Assembly (NCBI GenBank): GCA_029204225.1 | Contig: CM055105.1 | Coordinates: forward strand, 48,001,688 to 48,065,687 | Length of the DNA stretch: 64,000 nucleotides | Direction: 5' to 3' | From: Diphasiastrum complanatum | Taxonomy: Eukaryota; Streptophyta; Lycopodiopsida; Lycopodiales; Lycopodiaceae | Shown: one piece after another, positions 1 through 10,593 of the stretch | How positions within the stretch are numbered: the stretch's first letter is position 1 | Layout: every line of letters begins with the position of its first letter | The notes under the pieces: model-generated | What the model was told of the DNA's origin: nothing | The model's input: the letters and a program-made list of their open reading frames with translations, nothing else | Database searches by the model: none | Program-made: the position numbers and the translations under genes

Positions 1-95
1 GAGAGCACTAAATCTACGAGACCTTGAAAAACAAACAGGAGCATCAAATAACATATTAATTTGTATCTGGAAAGAAGTGGAAGAAGACTACTTAC

Positions 96-117
96 ACATC
101 AATTGGTTCGCTCAAAG
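96..117 (-). CDS. ELF1: ELF1 exon 3, 22-nt microexon
   Basis: Only 22 bp, encoding (A)LSEPID(V) with split codons at both ends. Acceptor CAG at 120-118, donor GTAAGT at 95-90. The residues match the ELF1 consensus after the second cysteine pair, which makes this tiny exon credible. Confidence 0.88.
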
Positions 118-762
118 CTGTCACAACAAAGCAAACAAACAAAAATACATCAGATAATGCTTTTAGCAAGAAACAAAACCGAATTTCCAAAGCGTAACTG
201 CAAATTTCACAAAACCCTAAAATACCAAGGCAGCAGTTAAGAAACGCCTGTCCTACGTCTAGCGGCATGATGGCAAACACCTTCTCCTCGAGGTCTAGAG
301 TTTGACTCTAATCAGCCACACAAAGACAAGAAATAAACAAAATCAAGTACCGAAACATACCATCTATAGGCGTGCTGAATTTCTCTTGACAGATTCTACA
401 CGTTGCTTCTCCAATCTGGTTCTTGCGATCCCTGTTTGCCAGAAAATAGTCAAAATTACGCTCGTTTCAAAACAATATAACCTCTGAACGCTACAACAAT
501 TGTGATTTCCCCTCTAATTTGAAGCAAGTAACCCTTCAAAAACCCAAGCATCTACTGAAGTTGGAAGAAAATGTGCAGGATGAAGAATCGAGAGAGCAGC
601 TTTCGGTAAGCCCAATTGCAGAGAACAAAGCGATGAAGAAGCCAAAACTTACATTCGACATTCAACGCTGCTCTCGTGGTTGCAGAAAGGGCAGCTAAAG
701 ACCGTGGCAAGCTTTTCTTGCCGCTTCTTGGGAGGGGGCTTTGAGGATTTGCGCTTTCCCAT
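96..762 (-). CDS. ELF1: Transcription elongation factor 1 homolog (ELF1/ELOF1), 5' three exons
   Basis: ELF1/ELOF1 is a small, very conserved nuclear protein that binds elongating RNA polymerase II and helps it pass nucleosomes and DNA lesions (family knowledge). Three minus-strand exons join in frame: 762-653, 431-361 and 117-96. The product starts [14 protein letters not shown], the basic tail typical of the family. A zinc ribbon follows, with C24-P-F-C27 and C48-R-I-C51. After it come the family's conserved stretches [17 protein letters not shown] and ALSEPIDV. Introns (221 and 243 bp) have GT/AG ends. The last donor (GTAAGT read on the minus strand at 95-90) leads out of the window, so the C-terminal end (expected YSEWIDECE-like) is missing. 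No stop or frameshift is seen. Identity is near certain; the expression level is not known. Confidence 0.95.
361..431 (-). CDS. ELF1: ELF1 exon 2
   Basis: 71 bp encoding [20 protein letters not shown] plus PID, with one split base at each end. It carries the second cysteine pair CRIC. Acceptor CAG at 434-432, donor GTATGT at 360-355. Confidence 0.95.
653..762 (-). CDS. ELF1: ELF1 exon 1 (coding part)
   Basis: Encodes residues 1-36 plus two bases of codon 37. It contains the basic N-terminus and the first cysteine pair CPFC. The ATG (762-760) is the first in frame and is followed directly by the family's GKRK motif. The donor is AT|GTAAGT; the split codon becomes ATG (Met37) with the first base of exon 2. 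Confidence 0.95.
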
Positions 763-930
763 CGCTCCTCTCCTCTACTCTCCTCACTATACGCTTTACT
801 ATTACGCTGCTACGATCTTGCAATACAATCTCGCCGAGCAAAGCAGAAGGCGGAGGAGCAACAGAGAAAAGCAAGCCAGAAAGAGAAAGACAGAAAAGAA
901 AGCGAGAGAGCGAGAGAGATATATATATAA
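763..930 (-). promoter_or_regulatory. ELF1 5' UTR and TATA box
   Basis: Read on the minus strand, a TATATATATA box lies at 930-920. It is followed by a long CT-rich stretch (about 915-845), a common plant 5' leader type, and then the ATG at 762. Distance from TATA to ATG is about 160 bp, so a 5' UTR of about 130 bp is inferred. Confidence 0.65.
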
Positions 931-1005
931 GGGAAAAGGAATGGCATAGGGCTTGAGGTTTGAGCCATCCGTCGTTGGATATTAGAAACACCATTCAGAT
1001 TTCGC

Positions 1006-1011
1006 CACGTG
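1006..1011. promoter_or_regulatory. G-box CACGTG upstream of ELF1
   Basis: A palindromic CACGTG core lies about 80 bp upstream of the ELF1 TATA box. G-boxes bind plant bZIP and bHLH factors. The position is suitable, but a 6-bp match alone is weak evidence. Confidence 0.4.
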
Positions 1012-1375
1012 TCCTGCATAATATCAAGGCCGGTTATGCACGACGTGGCTGATATCCGAGTGGTGGAGTATTGACATGTACGGCGGTTTGAAGCTTCTTG
1101 GGCAATCCTTATGTGGAGATGCCCCCCATACCTACACCCAAGTGAGGGCCGAGTCCAAAGATTTTTGTACTGGAGGAAAAGCCGCGTTCGAGGGCCTCCC
1201 CTTTTGACAAGTGTGAACATGTTTGTTTTTTGCAAAATTTTGTTTTTTGTTCTTTTCTTGTATAAAATTATTTTCTTTTTTGTGTTGTTTTTGTTTTTTG
1301 TGTTTTTTATTTGTAGTACTATACAATTGGCTATGCATGCGCATGCATTGCATTTGCTTTTTTAGTTAAATTTTT
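1012..1375. other. Upstream region of ELF1, no gene seen
   Basis: Unassigned sequence with a T-rich block at about 1218-1320. I see no conserved coding signal or TE domain here. Confidence 0.5.
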
Positions 1376-1776
1376 TATAGGTTCTAGTGCAGTATATAAA
1401 TCACGTCACATAATCACCATAGCCACACCTTTAAAGCTTACATAGATGGCACAACAAAAGTTAAATGTATTACAAAGAAATTTGTACATACAAACTGCAT
1501 AAAAAAACAAGTGTCCTAAAATTAGCTTGCCATATGGCCAAATTTGACCAACAAACTCGAGACGTGGCCCCATGAATATAACAAGTAATGTAGAAACACT
1601 GTACAACTAATTTCCGTAAGCATGTCTGGCTACTTGGCTAACCCAAGTAGTTGACTGATAAGTCAATGATGAGTCATGTCTCGGTAACTGAATACGGTAA
1701 ATTGAATTAACCGTATACTAAACAGTATCACATTTGAAGCTTATAAAATGTATATCAGATTAACTTTGATTTCTAA
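1376..1776 (-). mobile_element. Decayed solo LTR (GATCTAGTGCAGTA family)
   Basis: This segment matches, in the same order, most of the LTR seen in better shape at 43580-44052 (minus) and 42244-42683 (plus). Shared landmarks are TCTAGTGCAGTAT, AAGTGTCCTAAAAT, ATGGCCAAATT, AACCCAAGTAGT and a final ATATCAGATTAACTTTGAT. No primer-binding site or internal region adjoins it, so it is a solo or truncated LTR, older than the other copies. Confidence 0.7.
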
Positions 1777-3078
1777 CTCTCTCCCTTAAGCTCAAGTGTG
1801 AAGGGACTAAAGAAATACAAATTTTAGCAACATCTGGAGTGTCCAATAGATGTCATGCATATCCATGTTACCCTGTACTTGACTCACACTCAAGCACACC
1901 AACAAACCACCAGGTTGACCCACAAAGTATTATGCAACACAATGCTCACGAGAGACTTTCAAACTCTCAACCAGCTGATCCAAAACACCGTACGTGTGCA
2001 AAATTCCATCACCTCTCAATTGATGCGCGTACACATGTATCAAGTGTACTTTAATCCCTTCCACATCATTATTCATGTTTCTACACAATTTGTAGAAATA
2101 CACAAAAATTGCTCAACAAGTGGCTTCGACAACGACGAACTATCGAAGGAGTCGAAGACTGACAATTTATGTTTTTGTCTATTATAAAGCTAATGACTTG
2201 CCCTAATTGGTTCGCAAGTAAATTTCGAGGAAATTCTAACTAGATGGATGACAGCGCATTGTGGCTAAGCTTCAATTGTGACCTACGACCTAACTAGCTA
2301 TCCTAATTGGATAAGCCTAAATGACATTCCTAATTAGTATAAATAGCTGATCATTAGAAGAGTAAGATAAGTTGTTCTACTTTTCTTCTATTTTTATATA
2401 GAAGACTCATCATAGTTTAGAGACAATTTTTTTTGTTTTGAATATTTCAAAAAACGCTTATTGCTTATCAGCGGAAGTGCATCAAACTGAGTAATCAGTT
2501 ACTTTGAAGACAATTTGAGTACACGGTTGCATCCGCATATTGTTTTGTACTCGCATCATCTGATTTGTACATGCTACTTACTGAATCAATCTACCTTCTT
2601 ATTGCGTTCAGTATTATGTCAGAATGTTGCATGCTCCTCTTTAGTTATCTTTCATCTGCTTATCTCTTATTGTTTAGTCTGTTCTGTCGAACTATTGTTG
2701 TTTCAATACTGCAATATTCGATAGACCATTTATTTGGAAGTTTTTTGTCTACGAAATCACTTTAGTACTAATGATTTCAAAGTTAGCTACTAAAAGAACG
2801 AACATGACAATTTTCGTGATAGCTTTGTTCATTTTTTATAGGTGGTCATAAATTCATTGCTATACTTCGATTTCATTACTTTTGTATTCTCTTTCTTTCT
2901 TCCAACAAGCAGGAGGATTGAAATCCATGACTTGTAGAGGATTATATGCTGATCTGTTGTCTGCTGCCATTGTGAAAGCCATCGTTGTTGTATGAACTTC
3001 CATAGGCCTTTGGATATTCTTTGATGCAAGCAGTAGAGAGTTATGGTTTGGGAGCAGTACCCTGAAGGAGTAAACGTA
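1777..3078. other. Unassigned intergenic stretch
   Basis: AT-rich sequence without a supportable gene. The part at 2330-2500 (short TATA-like string, CATCATAG, T-run, TTGCTTATCAGCGG) resembles the end of an LTR, but no partner copy is present to prove it. Confidence 0.35.
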
Positions 3079-4217
3079 CATGTGAGAGTGCGACCTTCTA
3101 CATTCGGTTTTCTACACGTGCATACCTTTTGCTACTTCAAAGCTCAAAATTATCATCTTTGTGTAGCATTTTGATGCATGTCCTTACTCTTCATTCAATG
3201 TTATGCTTGTGCATAGTTTTTGCTCTTTCGGAGTTAATTTTTTTTTTTTTTTGCATAGAATCTTTTAGAAAACTTGTCCTTGCTTTGCATGTTGGTTTCT
3301 ATTGCTGCATATGGTTGTAGCATCGTCAAAAGTTTTGTGTTGTAGCATATGGTTGTAGCATCATCAAAAGTCTCAATGATGTGCTTTATAAGCCAAAACT
3401 AACAAAGAATGTCATTAGTGTTGACAATGGTCTTGATGTCAAATTTGATGCTGACACATGCATAATAAAGAGTAAGGATGAAGATCTACTTATCATCAAT
3501 TGTGATAACATCTCGGCTTCAATATCTTGCCAACAATCCTATCTTTCAATGCAAGAAGCAAACATATTGAGATTGCACACTGGTTTGTAAGGGAAAAGAT
3601 CATTGGAGAAAAAATCAACTTGGAGCATATTGGATCATCATCATGTATTGCCAATCTCCTCACTAAAACATTGCTTAAGAGTGCCTTCATCAAGTTTAGA
3701 TCTAATCTTGGCTTGATTTAAGATCGACATTGAATTAGATAGATATCTTTTAAGGAGGAGTGTGAAAGTTGTAAAACTTCTTGCTTGTGCATACCTATTG
3801 TTGCTTCAAAGCTCAGATCATTTTTTTTGCGTTGCGTTTTGAGAAAGCTTGTTCTTGCTTTGCCTTCAGCCTTCAATCTATGCATTGTGCACTATGTATA
3901 GCTTTTCCTATTTCCTATCTCAGAAGTATTTTTTAGAAATCATGTCCTTGTTTTGACTGCATGTGCATAGGTTTTTCTTCTTCATAGTTCAGAGTATCAT
4001 TTATGCATAGGTTTGGCTGTGTTTGCTTTGCATTTAGTCTGCTCTTGCTTGTGCATAGTTTTTATTGCTTCATAGTTGAGAATAATCTCCTGGGGATTGG
4101 CTGCGGCCCTCGCTAAAGCAATCAACCTTTTTTTACTGGCTTTCAAGTGTGAATAATCTCCTTGGGATTAAAAGCAACCCTTGCTAAAACAACCAACATC
4201 TTTCTACAGCTGGGGTA
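3079..4217 (+). mobile_element. Small Ty1/copia derivative with two decayed LTRs
   Basis: A remnant running 5' LTR-like (from TGTGAGAGTG at 3079) - internal piece - polypurine tract AAGGAGGAG (3753-3761) - 3' LTR (3762 TGTGAAAG to about 4217 TTTCTACA). Both LTR-like blocks share TGTGCATACC, TTGCTTCAAAGCTCA (approximate), TTTTAGAAA and CTTGTCCTTG. The internal region is only about 370 bp of copia pol (next entry). Boundaries of the 5' LTR are approximate, and the 5' copy is clearly shorter. Confidence 0.6.
3378..3721 (+). pseudogene. Copia pol remnant: pre-integrase piece fused to RNase H end
   Basis: Frame 1 (3381 on) reads LYKPKLTKNVISV, the copia motif just after the protease. It then runs directly, with a frame change near 3525, into the C-terminal RNase H segment of copia (NNPIFHARSKHIEIAHWFVREK, then a degraded ADLLTK-like IANLLTKTL) with a stop at 3719-3721. 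Integrase and reverse transcriptase are entirely missing, so a deletion of about 2.5-3 kb joined the two ends. It is not functional. Confidence 0.75.
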
Positions 4218-4430
4218 CATGTTTTCACTGTTTATATGGTTCCTCAAAAATCTTCTTAGATCAACTCAATCTGAAGCTAGTCTGCTTACAAACTAAGCTT
4301 GATGACAAAAAATTTGCTAGAAAATACATGTATTCGTTTTCGTGAAATTCAAAAAAGGAAGGAAGTTGATCGACATAATATTTCATACTTTGTCGAGCCT
4401 CTCGCATATAATCCTAATCTTGCATATTCT
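4218..4430. other. Unassigned
   Basis: Short stretch between the copia derivative and a gypsy integrase remnant. No supported feature. Confidence 0.4.
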
Positions 4431-4800
4431 ACAACTCATCCACTATTGCTATTATTACACCTACTAATTCCATGTCAATTGATTTTACTGGTTCACATCC
4501 ATACAATGCATAAAAAGGTGTCATTTCAATTGACATGTGAGGTGTTGAATTGTAATTGAATTTAGCTAGATGTAATCAATCAATCCATTTTGTTTGTTGA
4601 TCTGCTACAAAATGTTGCAAGTAATATTCCAACCATTGATTCACTCTTTTGTTTGTTTGTCAGTCTCTAGATGAAATGCAATGCGCAAAAATAACTTGGT
4701 CTTTAACTTGTCCATCATCTCTTTCCAAAAAACGTTCAATACCTTCATCCAAGGCAAGACGCCTCCATGCCCTCATCCAAGGACTCAAGTACTTTAATCC
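4431..4800 (-). pseudogene. Degenerate Ty3/gypsy integrase fragment
   Basis: The minus strand reads, with several stops, NQWLEYYLQHFVADQQTKWIDYI, then an NTS-like segment and LYGCEP. These match the end of the gypsy integrase core (LE.YLR.FV...Q..W...L...E..YN and F...YG..P). It is heavily mutated and short. Confidence 0.55.
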
Positions 4801-4920
4801 AAAGGCACCTATCCTTATCCAAGGGTGACACACCTTTTAGCCCCCCAGATACTAAATGGGCACATAGGGGTCACTGAGGTATTGCTAGTTACATAGGTAT
4901 ATAATATTATCGATCGTAAC

Positions 4921-5010
4921 AAAATGCACAACGTGTTCCATGTAAGTTTGTTAAAGAAGCATGTTGGCAAGGATGTTCAATTTGGCTCCCTCCCTCTGGT
5001 AGGCCTGCCA
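4921..5010 (+). pseudogene. Ty3/gypsy integrase C-terminal scrap
   Basis: Encodes MHNVFHVSLLKKHVG, matching the conserved gypsy motif (HPVFHVSLLKK.V) that precedes the chromodomain. Nothing else of the element is recognisable on this strand, and it faces away from the minus-strand integrase piece next to it. Confidence 0.6.
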
Positions 5011-5684
5011 ATATCCACCATTGGTGGTACCAACACATCTTTATTGCATCAGACCAACTGGCCCTCTTCATCGAAAAAATATCCAGACATCAGGTCCAAA
5101 GGCAAGTATATTTTACTTGGCAAGGTCAAGGACCTTTACACCATTCTCCTCTTCCCTATTTTTTTTTCTACTCCCTCCTTCACATTCCCTCCTTGCGACA
5201 CCTTCTAGTTCACATCGCCACAAAGATCGACATTTAACAATGTCAAGCAATTGCTACACAAAGTGTCGAGGGACTCACAAAATCCATACATGGGGCATTT
5301 TATCAGATTCCCATGCAATCTTCTAATAGAATTTCAGCTGTCACAAATTGTACGAGAATATCCAATTACAAAATCACAACCCCAAAACTATGGAGAGCAT
5401 TGACAAAAGACTAGCGAAGGACACTCCAGAACTTATATTCACTAGGAGTTGTACCATCAAAAGAAAATCGACAAGTAGCGGACCGCGGCCAACAAATAGA
5501 CAACCTGACATCTCACGACCATATTTTACAACGATGGGAATAAAAGCACGACCAAGTCGGCAAGTGCAACTAAAAGCTACAAGTTTTGTAAAGTCAGACA
5601 CCAATAAATGGTGGATTGTACTTGCAACCCACAATCATGAGAAATGATGGTAGGATAGCTCAATGGGCCCAAATGTAAAAGGGA
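5011..5684. other. Unassigned, probable LTR-element debris
   Basis: No conserved domain seen on either strand. It may be the 3' region of the gypsy scrap upstream. Confidence 0.3.
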
Positions 5685-6160
5685 CATATTCAGAGGGCGA
5701 AGACAAATCACAAAAGCTAAAAACGGTATTGCATTTTTGAATATTGGCACTTACACTAATTTGCAAAGTTATTGTCAGTGATAGTTTTGCGCCAATTTTC
5801 TTGCATAACTTTGGAAATTTCCCTACATTTGTAGAATTATCATCTGAGTTCGCCATCTTCATTGAAGATTTTTCTAATCTTGCTTTATCACATATCCAAA
5901 GGGCAAAGACATATCACAAAAGTTGTAACGTTATTGCATTTTGAATACTGGCACTTACACTAATTTGCAGAGTTATTGTCAATGACAATTTTGTGCCAAT
6001 TTTCTTGCATAAATTTGAAAATTTCTCGCTATCTTCACTGAAGGTTCTCCTAATTTTGCTCTATTACATATCCAAAGGGCGATAGATCGCAATAGCTCAA
6101 AAAGTTATTGCATTTTGAATCTGCCTAGCGACAATTTTGTGCCTCTTTTCTTGCATTCCC
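5685..6160 (+). repeat. Three imperfect tandem repeats of about 180-205 bp
   Basis: Units start near 5685, 5891 and 6067 with CATAT(C/T)CA.AGGGC.A. Landmarks recur in order: TCACAAAAG, TATTGCATTTT.GAAT, GGCACTTACACTAATTTGCA, GTTATTGTCA, TTTGTGCCAATTTTCTTGCAT. The third unit is shortened by an internal deletion. No open frame spans the units. Confidence 0.8.
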
Positions 6161-6169
6161 ATTTTCTAC

Positions 6170-6800
6170 TTTCCAACAGTTTTCTACTTTTTCCAAAATC
6201 CACATTCTTCACATTTTACTTGTTTTTTACTTTCCCAGTTTTGAATTCCTAGATCTTGCATTCCCCAAGATCTGCACTCCCCAACTATTGTCTCCCAAAA
6301 TCCACCTTCCCATCACCCATATCTCGCCTTCCCATTTTTATATTCCCATTTTTTTTCTTTCCACACTTTATTGCCTTCCCAAAACCCATCTTTCTCACGT
6401 TCCCACATTGTCATTTGTTGTGCCTTCCCAAATCCTACATTCTCCAAGCTGCATTCCCATAATCTGTTTTCTCCAACATCCACTTGCAATCCCAAGATAT
6501 GCTCCACACTCCTACATTCCCACACTCCATCCTATGTTCCCAAAAATTTTCAAATTTTCCAACAACTACATTCGCAAATTTTTAAGTTCTCCGCTTTCAC
6601 ATTCTCCAACTTTTTACTTTCCCAAACATTTGCAAGTCCAAGATCTACTACACACCCTTACATTCCCAAATCTTACACTTTCCCACTTTTTACTTCTCCA
6701 CATTTCCTTCCCAACCCACATTCCCCACTACCCAGGTATGAAAACTTGATCTCAAAAGTTCCACTCTCCCAAGAGCTTATATTCCTAAAATCTGCTTTTC
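6170..6800 (+). repeat. Pyrimidine-rich degenerate TTCCCA repeat
   Basis: About 600 bp dominated by short C/T-rich phrases such as CATTCCCA, CTTCCCA and CACTTTCC, roughly every 15-30 bp. The open frames here (for example 6288-6749) are low-complexity Pro/Ser/His/Phe runs caused by the base composition, not genes. Confidence 0.7.
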
Positions 6801-7240
6801 CAAGTTACAAATCTAATTGATCTTTGCATTCCTAGAGCTTCAAAACTTAAAGTATGACCTCACCAGCCTAGGTTGGTAAAAATATCAAGATCTAAAGCAA
6901 GATCAAGGTTTGATCGAGCATCTTGAGAAGTGGAAGAATATAAAACTTAGATCTAGATCTAGATTCACCCACCACACTTCACTCTTTATTTTCTATCTAT
7001 TTTAGATTCTCTTTTGTACATTTCAATTGATTGATTGTTACTTTTTTACTTCTCTTTTATTCCAAATCCATTTTCCTTTCAAAAAAACAAAAGACACTCT
7101 TGTAACACTGAGATCCAAAAGTCATTTCATGAGGATTAATCCTATGAATAAAATCATCTAGCCATCTAATCCATAATCTATGTTGACTCCAACAACTTAG
7201 TTATCAAGCATTAGCATGCAAAACAAGGAGACATTTCTAC
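6801..7240. other. Unassigned; possible LTR 3' part
   Basis: Contains TATAAAAC at about 6938 and a triple AGATCT string (6950-6962), followed by a T-rich tract. This could be an LTR promoter region, but no partner copy is visible. Confidence 0.3.
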
Positions 7241-8190
7241 AATACCTTCAAAGAATTTATCATATGGAGGAGGACTGCCATCCACCAATCCTAACATCGG
7301 TACTCATCAAGAACTATATCTAAGGCTTGAGGAGTGACATTCACTATTAAATGAAGAACCTCGCCTCTTATACTATATTGAAGCAAGTTCTTGATGATGA
7401 CCTGAAGATCAAATTCACATTGTTCGTATTTAAAGATTATGATTCAGAATCTGGGTTGGATGAAATATCTAGATTACTAACAATCAGGGGTTAAGGGATA
7501 TTGATAGCGCTAACGTCAAATAATGGAGTAACAAGGGAAGATCAAATTTCACAAAGGAGCGATGAAAAATAATGGAAATTATCATGTCAAGAACATGATC
7601 TAGAACATAACCCAAGGGCATGTACTGCTGCATGCAATGTAATGTTGTTTCAAAGAGGACAATGTTCCTACTGTTTTGAAAATTATCACATTGCGGATTG
7701 GCCGCCAGTGAAGAAGCCTTATGTCGCAAAGCAAGCAAAAACTGAGCAACATCAAAAGTTCCAGAATTCATCCTTGACAATAAGCAAGTAACTGGACCAC
7801 GAGACATGTTCAAGTAGTCATCGTCAAAGGATGAACCTATTTTAACGTCAATAAGTGAAAGTTTGGAGCCGATTGTGGAGTCTCCATGTGCATCGCCAGG
7901 ATCTTCAAGAGCAACAAACCACGACAGTTCTACGTACCACTTTATGCATATCATCTTCGAGGAGATAGTATTTTGCTAATGGTTCAATGCTATGGATGTG
8001 GTGGTAGGAATCACAAATCCAAATGTCCACATCGTGGTGACCCAACATCCTTCTTGGCATTATATTCAAGTTGTGGCATTGGACATCCTTGCCTAGATTG
8101 TCCATTTCAGTTACAACAAAATTTGACAATGGCAAAATCCATCTTAGTAATGCATGTGAATCACCCAAAGGCCAACCCAATCACACAATG
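7241..8190 (+). pseudogene. Retroelement gag-like fragments with zinc knuckles
   Basis: Plus-strand pieces in shifting frames. At about 7650-7700 a degraded knuckle QCSYCFENYHIADWP is readable. At 8002-8100 two cysteine motifs follow each other, CYGCGGRNHKSKC (C-x2-C-x4-H-x4-C) and SSCGIGHPCLDCP. Plant gag nucleocapsid regions look like this. No protease or pol follows; at 8190 the sequence changes to a minus-strand reverse transcriptase. It is a fragment of unknown element type. Confidence 0.5.
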
Positions 8191-9080
8191 ACAACGCAGA
8201 AGATAGCCAAGACACTGAGCAAAGTAGTGAGTGAGAATTTAGAATGCAATCTGAGAATGACGAAGCTTTGGCAATATCAGAATGACGAGCGAATCCATCC
8301 AAAGCTTCCCACATAAATGAAGTAACATATCCAGAAAAATCGATGGGAACACCCAGTGCCTTAATGCCAAGCTGAGGAGTAATGAAACCTGCAGATAAGG
8401 AAAAATCTTCTGGAAGGTCTTTTGGACACCCAGCTACGCACTTAGACCTGTTCATTGTAAGTCCAATAAAAAAAAGTTGAGCTGAGAAATGCAAAAAAGA
8501 AGAGATGACTTCACTAGCAGGCCCCACAATATGAGTATCATCTGCGACAAAGGCGAATAAACAGGAGGAAAAAGTTGTAGCAGTAGTATCCAATGCACGA
8601 TAATGTGCCAAATCAAAGAGAGGTCCACCTAAGAGATCCCCTTGTCGAGTTCTCTCATAAGAAAAAATGATGTTAACATCACAAAACAAGAAACATGACT
8701 AAAATACAAAGGAGAACTTTTAGAATAGAAGCAACACACAAAAGGAATGAGCATGGCAAGTGTATCCTGAGCACCATGAAGTTCTTGAAAGATAGTCGCC
8801 CGAGAAACAAAGTTGAAAGCATTAGCAACATCAACTTGTAAAACTACCGAGTTAGGATGAAGATCCAAAATAGCACGTAAAGCATGAACGACCATCTCAC
8901 AACCACCAAGAGTAGCACACCCAAACTGAACGGGAAAAAGATGTGCATAAAATGCTTTCCGAAACTGAAAACAAAGTGACTTTGCCACCAACCTGTATAA
9001 ACATTCACTCACTGCAATAGGATGCACACCACCTGAGGATTTATCCAAAGCTAAAAGATGAACGACACCTAAAATATGAG
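8191..9080 (-). pseudogene. LINE-like reverse transcriptase, frameshifted
   Basis: Minus-strand RT in two frames. The upstream part (9048-8629) has GGVHPIAVSECLYRLVAKSLC, QFG and QVDVANAFNFVSR (RT motif A, D-x4-F-N). The downstream part (8689-8191) has QGDLLGGPLF (the QGDPLG motif), FAFVADDTHIVG (the catalytic xADD box, about 8556-8534) and MNRSKC, SLL..VSWL blocks. The frame change is near 8640. The 3' end is cut off by the plus-strand gag-like piece at about 8190. The clade is uncertain. The residues resemble non-LTR elements rather than Ty1 or Ty3. Confidence 0.7.
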
Positions 9081-10200
9081 CAACTGAAGGAGGGATCTAC
9101 CCAGATGCGATGAAGGAGCACACCTTGAAAAGAAGATCAAAGCCATTAGCCAAATCTTCTGGAGAAAAACAATCACATAGGTGCTCAAAAATCATTTATT
9201 AAGGTCCAACCAGCTGAGAGGTGAGGACTGCGAAGAAAAGCTTTAGTAAAATGAACTTTTGCAAGTTGAAGATCCGAGTCAGGCTGAAAGTCTTCCACAA
9301 ACAAAGGAAGAGTATCAATGGCATGGGGATGAAGCCGTTCCAATGCCTAAATAGTAGTAGAAGAAGGAGTCACTGAAATTGCACGAGAAAATTCACTAGC
9401 TTGCCCAAGCAAAACACAACGTTGTAGACGACTATAAATAGGAATGGATGCCAAGTCTAAGACGAAAACAAGCTCCTATTTTCCCGCAAGTGCATTGCAA
9501 CAAAGAAAAAGCTCCTCTTGCAAATTTTGCCATGACATAAAATGCCGAATTCTGTTACGAGCTTTCAGATGACCTACTTCACCACCTTTAGGAGGAAGAG
9601 ACAAACGTCAAAGGGGAAAGAGCAAAAAAGTATGCCAAGCAGCAAGATCAGAAGGGTTGGTAGCTAAATGGGCTAAAGGTAGTCGAAGAGCTCTTTGATG
9701 TCTAGGCAAAGGCCCATTGGAATGCGGGCATAAAGGCGGGGACGGGAAACCAAGGTAAAAGGAGCCCAAAATATCAAGATTGTGAGCCCAATCCCAGGGA
9801 GAAAGTGGGGCAGGATGTGGGATTTGCGGTGATGTTAAAAGAGAAGCTCGTTGTTGGAAAGCGGTACATGCATTTTGATGCCGGGAAAGGCCCACACCCT
9901 GTACATATAAATGTCCACAGCCTGGACAAGGTACACGAGAGGGTGGAGGTATAGGATCCTACGAGGACGACGAAGGAGAAGAAACAAATGTACTAAGATG
10001 TGGGGGACGATACGGTGCAGGCGAAGGAAGAGATGTGACAATAAGTGGTGATTCATGGCGAGGATGATTAGAGGGAGGTGGGGATGAAGGGAAGGTGAAG
10101 CAGGTCTCTTTTTGTGTTGATTTGCACTTTGATCCATACTGAGAATGCCTGTATTCCCAACATCCATTGAAAATACTTGAAAATTTATGCAAAAAGGCAG
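9081..10200 (-). pseudogene. 5' half of the same LINE-like element, with C2HC zinc finger
   Basis: Upstream of the RT on the minus strand lies a decayed coding region. A clear zinc-finger-like motif, CPGCGHLYVQGVGLSRHQNAC, is encoded at 9928-9866 (C-x2-C-x12-H-x3-C). Farther upstream a Pro/Ser/His-rich segment (10192-9959) contains MHKFSSIFNGCWEYRHSQYG. An N-terminal DNA-binding finger before RT is known from R2-like and other site-selective non-LTR elements, but membership in such a clade is inference. Several stops and frameshifts interrupt it. Confidence 0.5.
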
Positions 10201-10593
10201 TTGAGAAACACTAGATAAAACCTCTTGATAATAAATGAAAAAAGCTTCTTCAAAATCGTTGGAAACTTCCTTAAAAGGGTGTACGTTGATGGGTTTTCCA
10301 ATCTTTCATTAATATAATCATGGTTATAACATAAAACAAAAGTCCTATTAAATCTACACAATTTAAACGCAAACCTTAACCAATCTTAAACCTAACAAAG
10401 ACCTAAAGCCAAACTTCAACATAAACTCAAACCTAACTTAAGCCAAAATGGTACAAAGACCTAAAAGTAGTGATGGAGCAAAAACCTAAGAACTGGTTTT
10501 CTCTTGGAACATGGCAGCAAGAGCTTCGTAACTGAATTGAATCTACTGGGCACTGTGCCTTCTGCGGCATCGCTCCCATCGCCATTCCCTCCC
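10201..10593 (+). promoter_or_regulatory. Presumed promoter and 5' leader of the BPG2-like gene
   Basis: About 390 bp lie between the LINE-like 5' end and the BPG2-like start codon. The sequence at 10300-10350 is AT-rich (TTAATATAATCATGG), but no convincing TATA box at a fixed distance is visible. A short upstream ORF (MAARAS, 10511-10531) ends before the main ATG. Confidence 0.35.

Noticed and set aside
92-280. Minus-strand 62-codon frame starting [11 protein letters not shown]
   Set aside because: It crosses an ELF1 intron and only by chance ends in the true exon residues ALSEPIDV.
6288-6820. Overlapping frames of about 150 codons rich in Pro, Ser, His and Phe
   Set aside because: They arise from the pyrimidine-rich TTCCCA repeat; no domain, and several frames are open at once.
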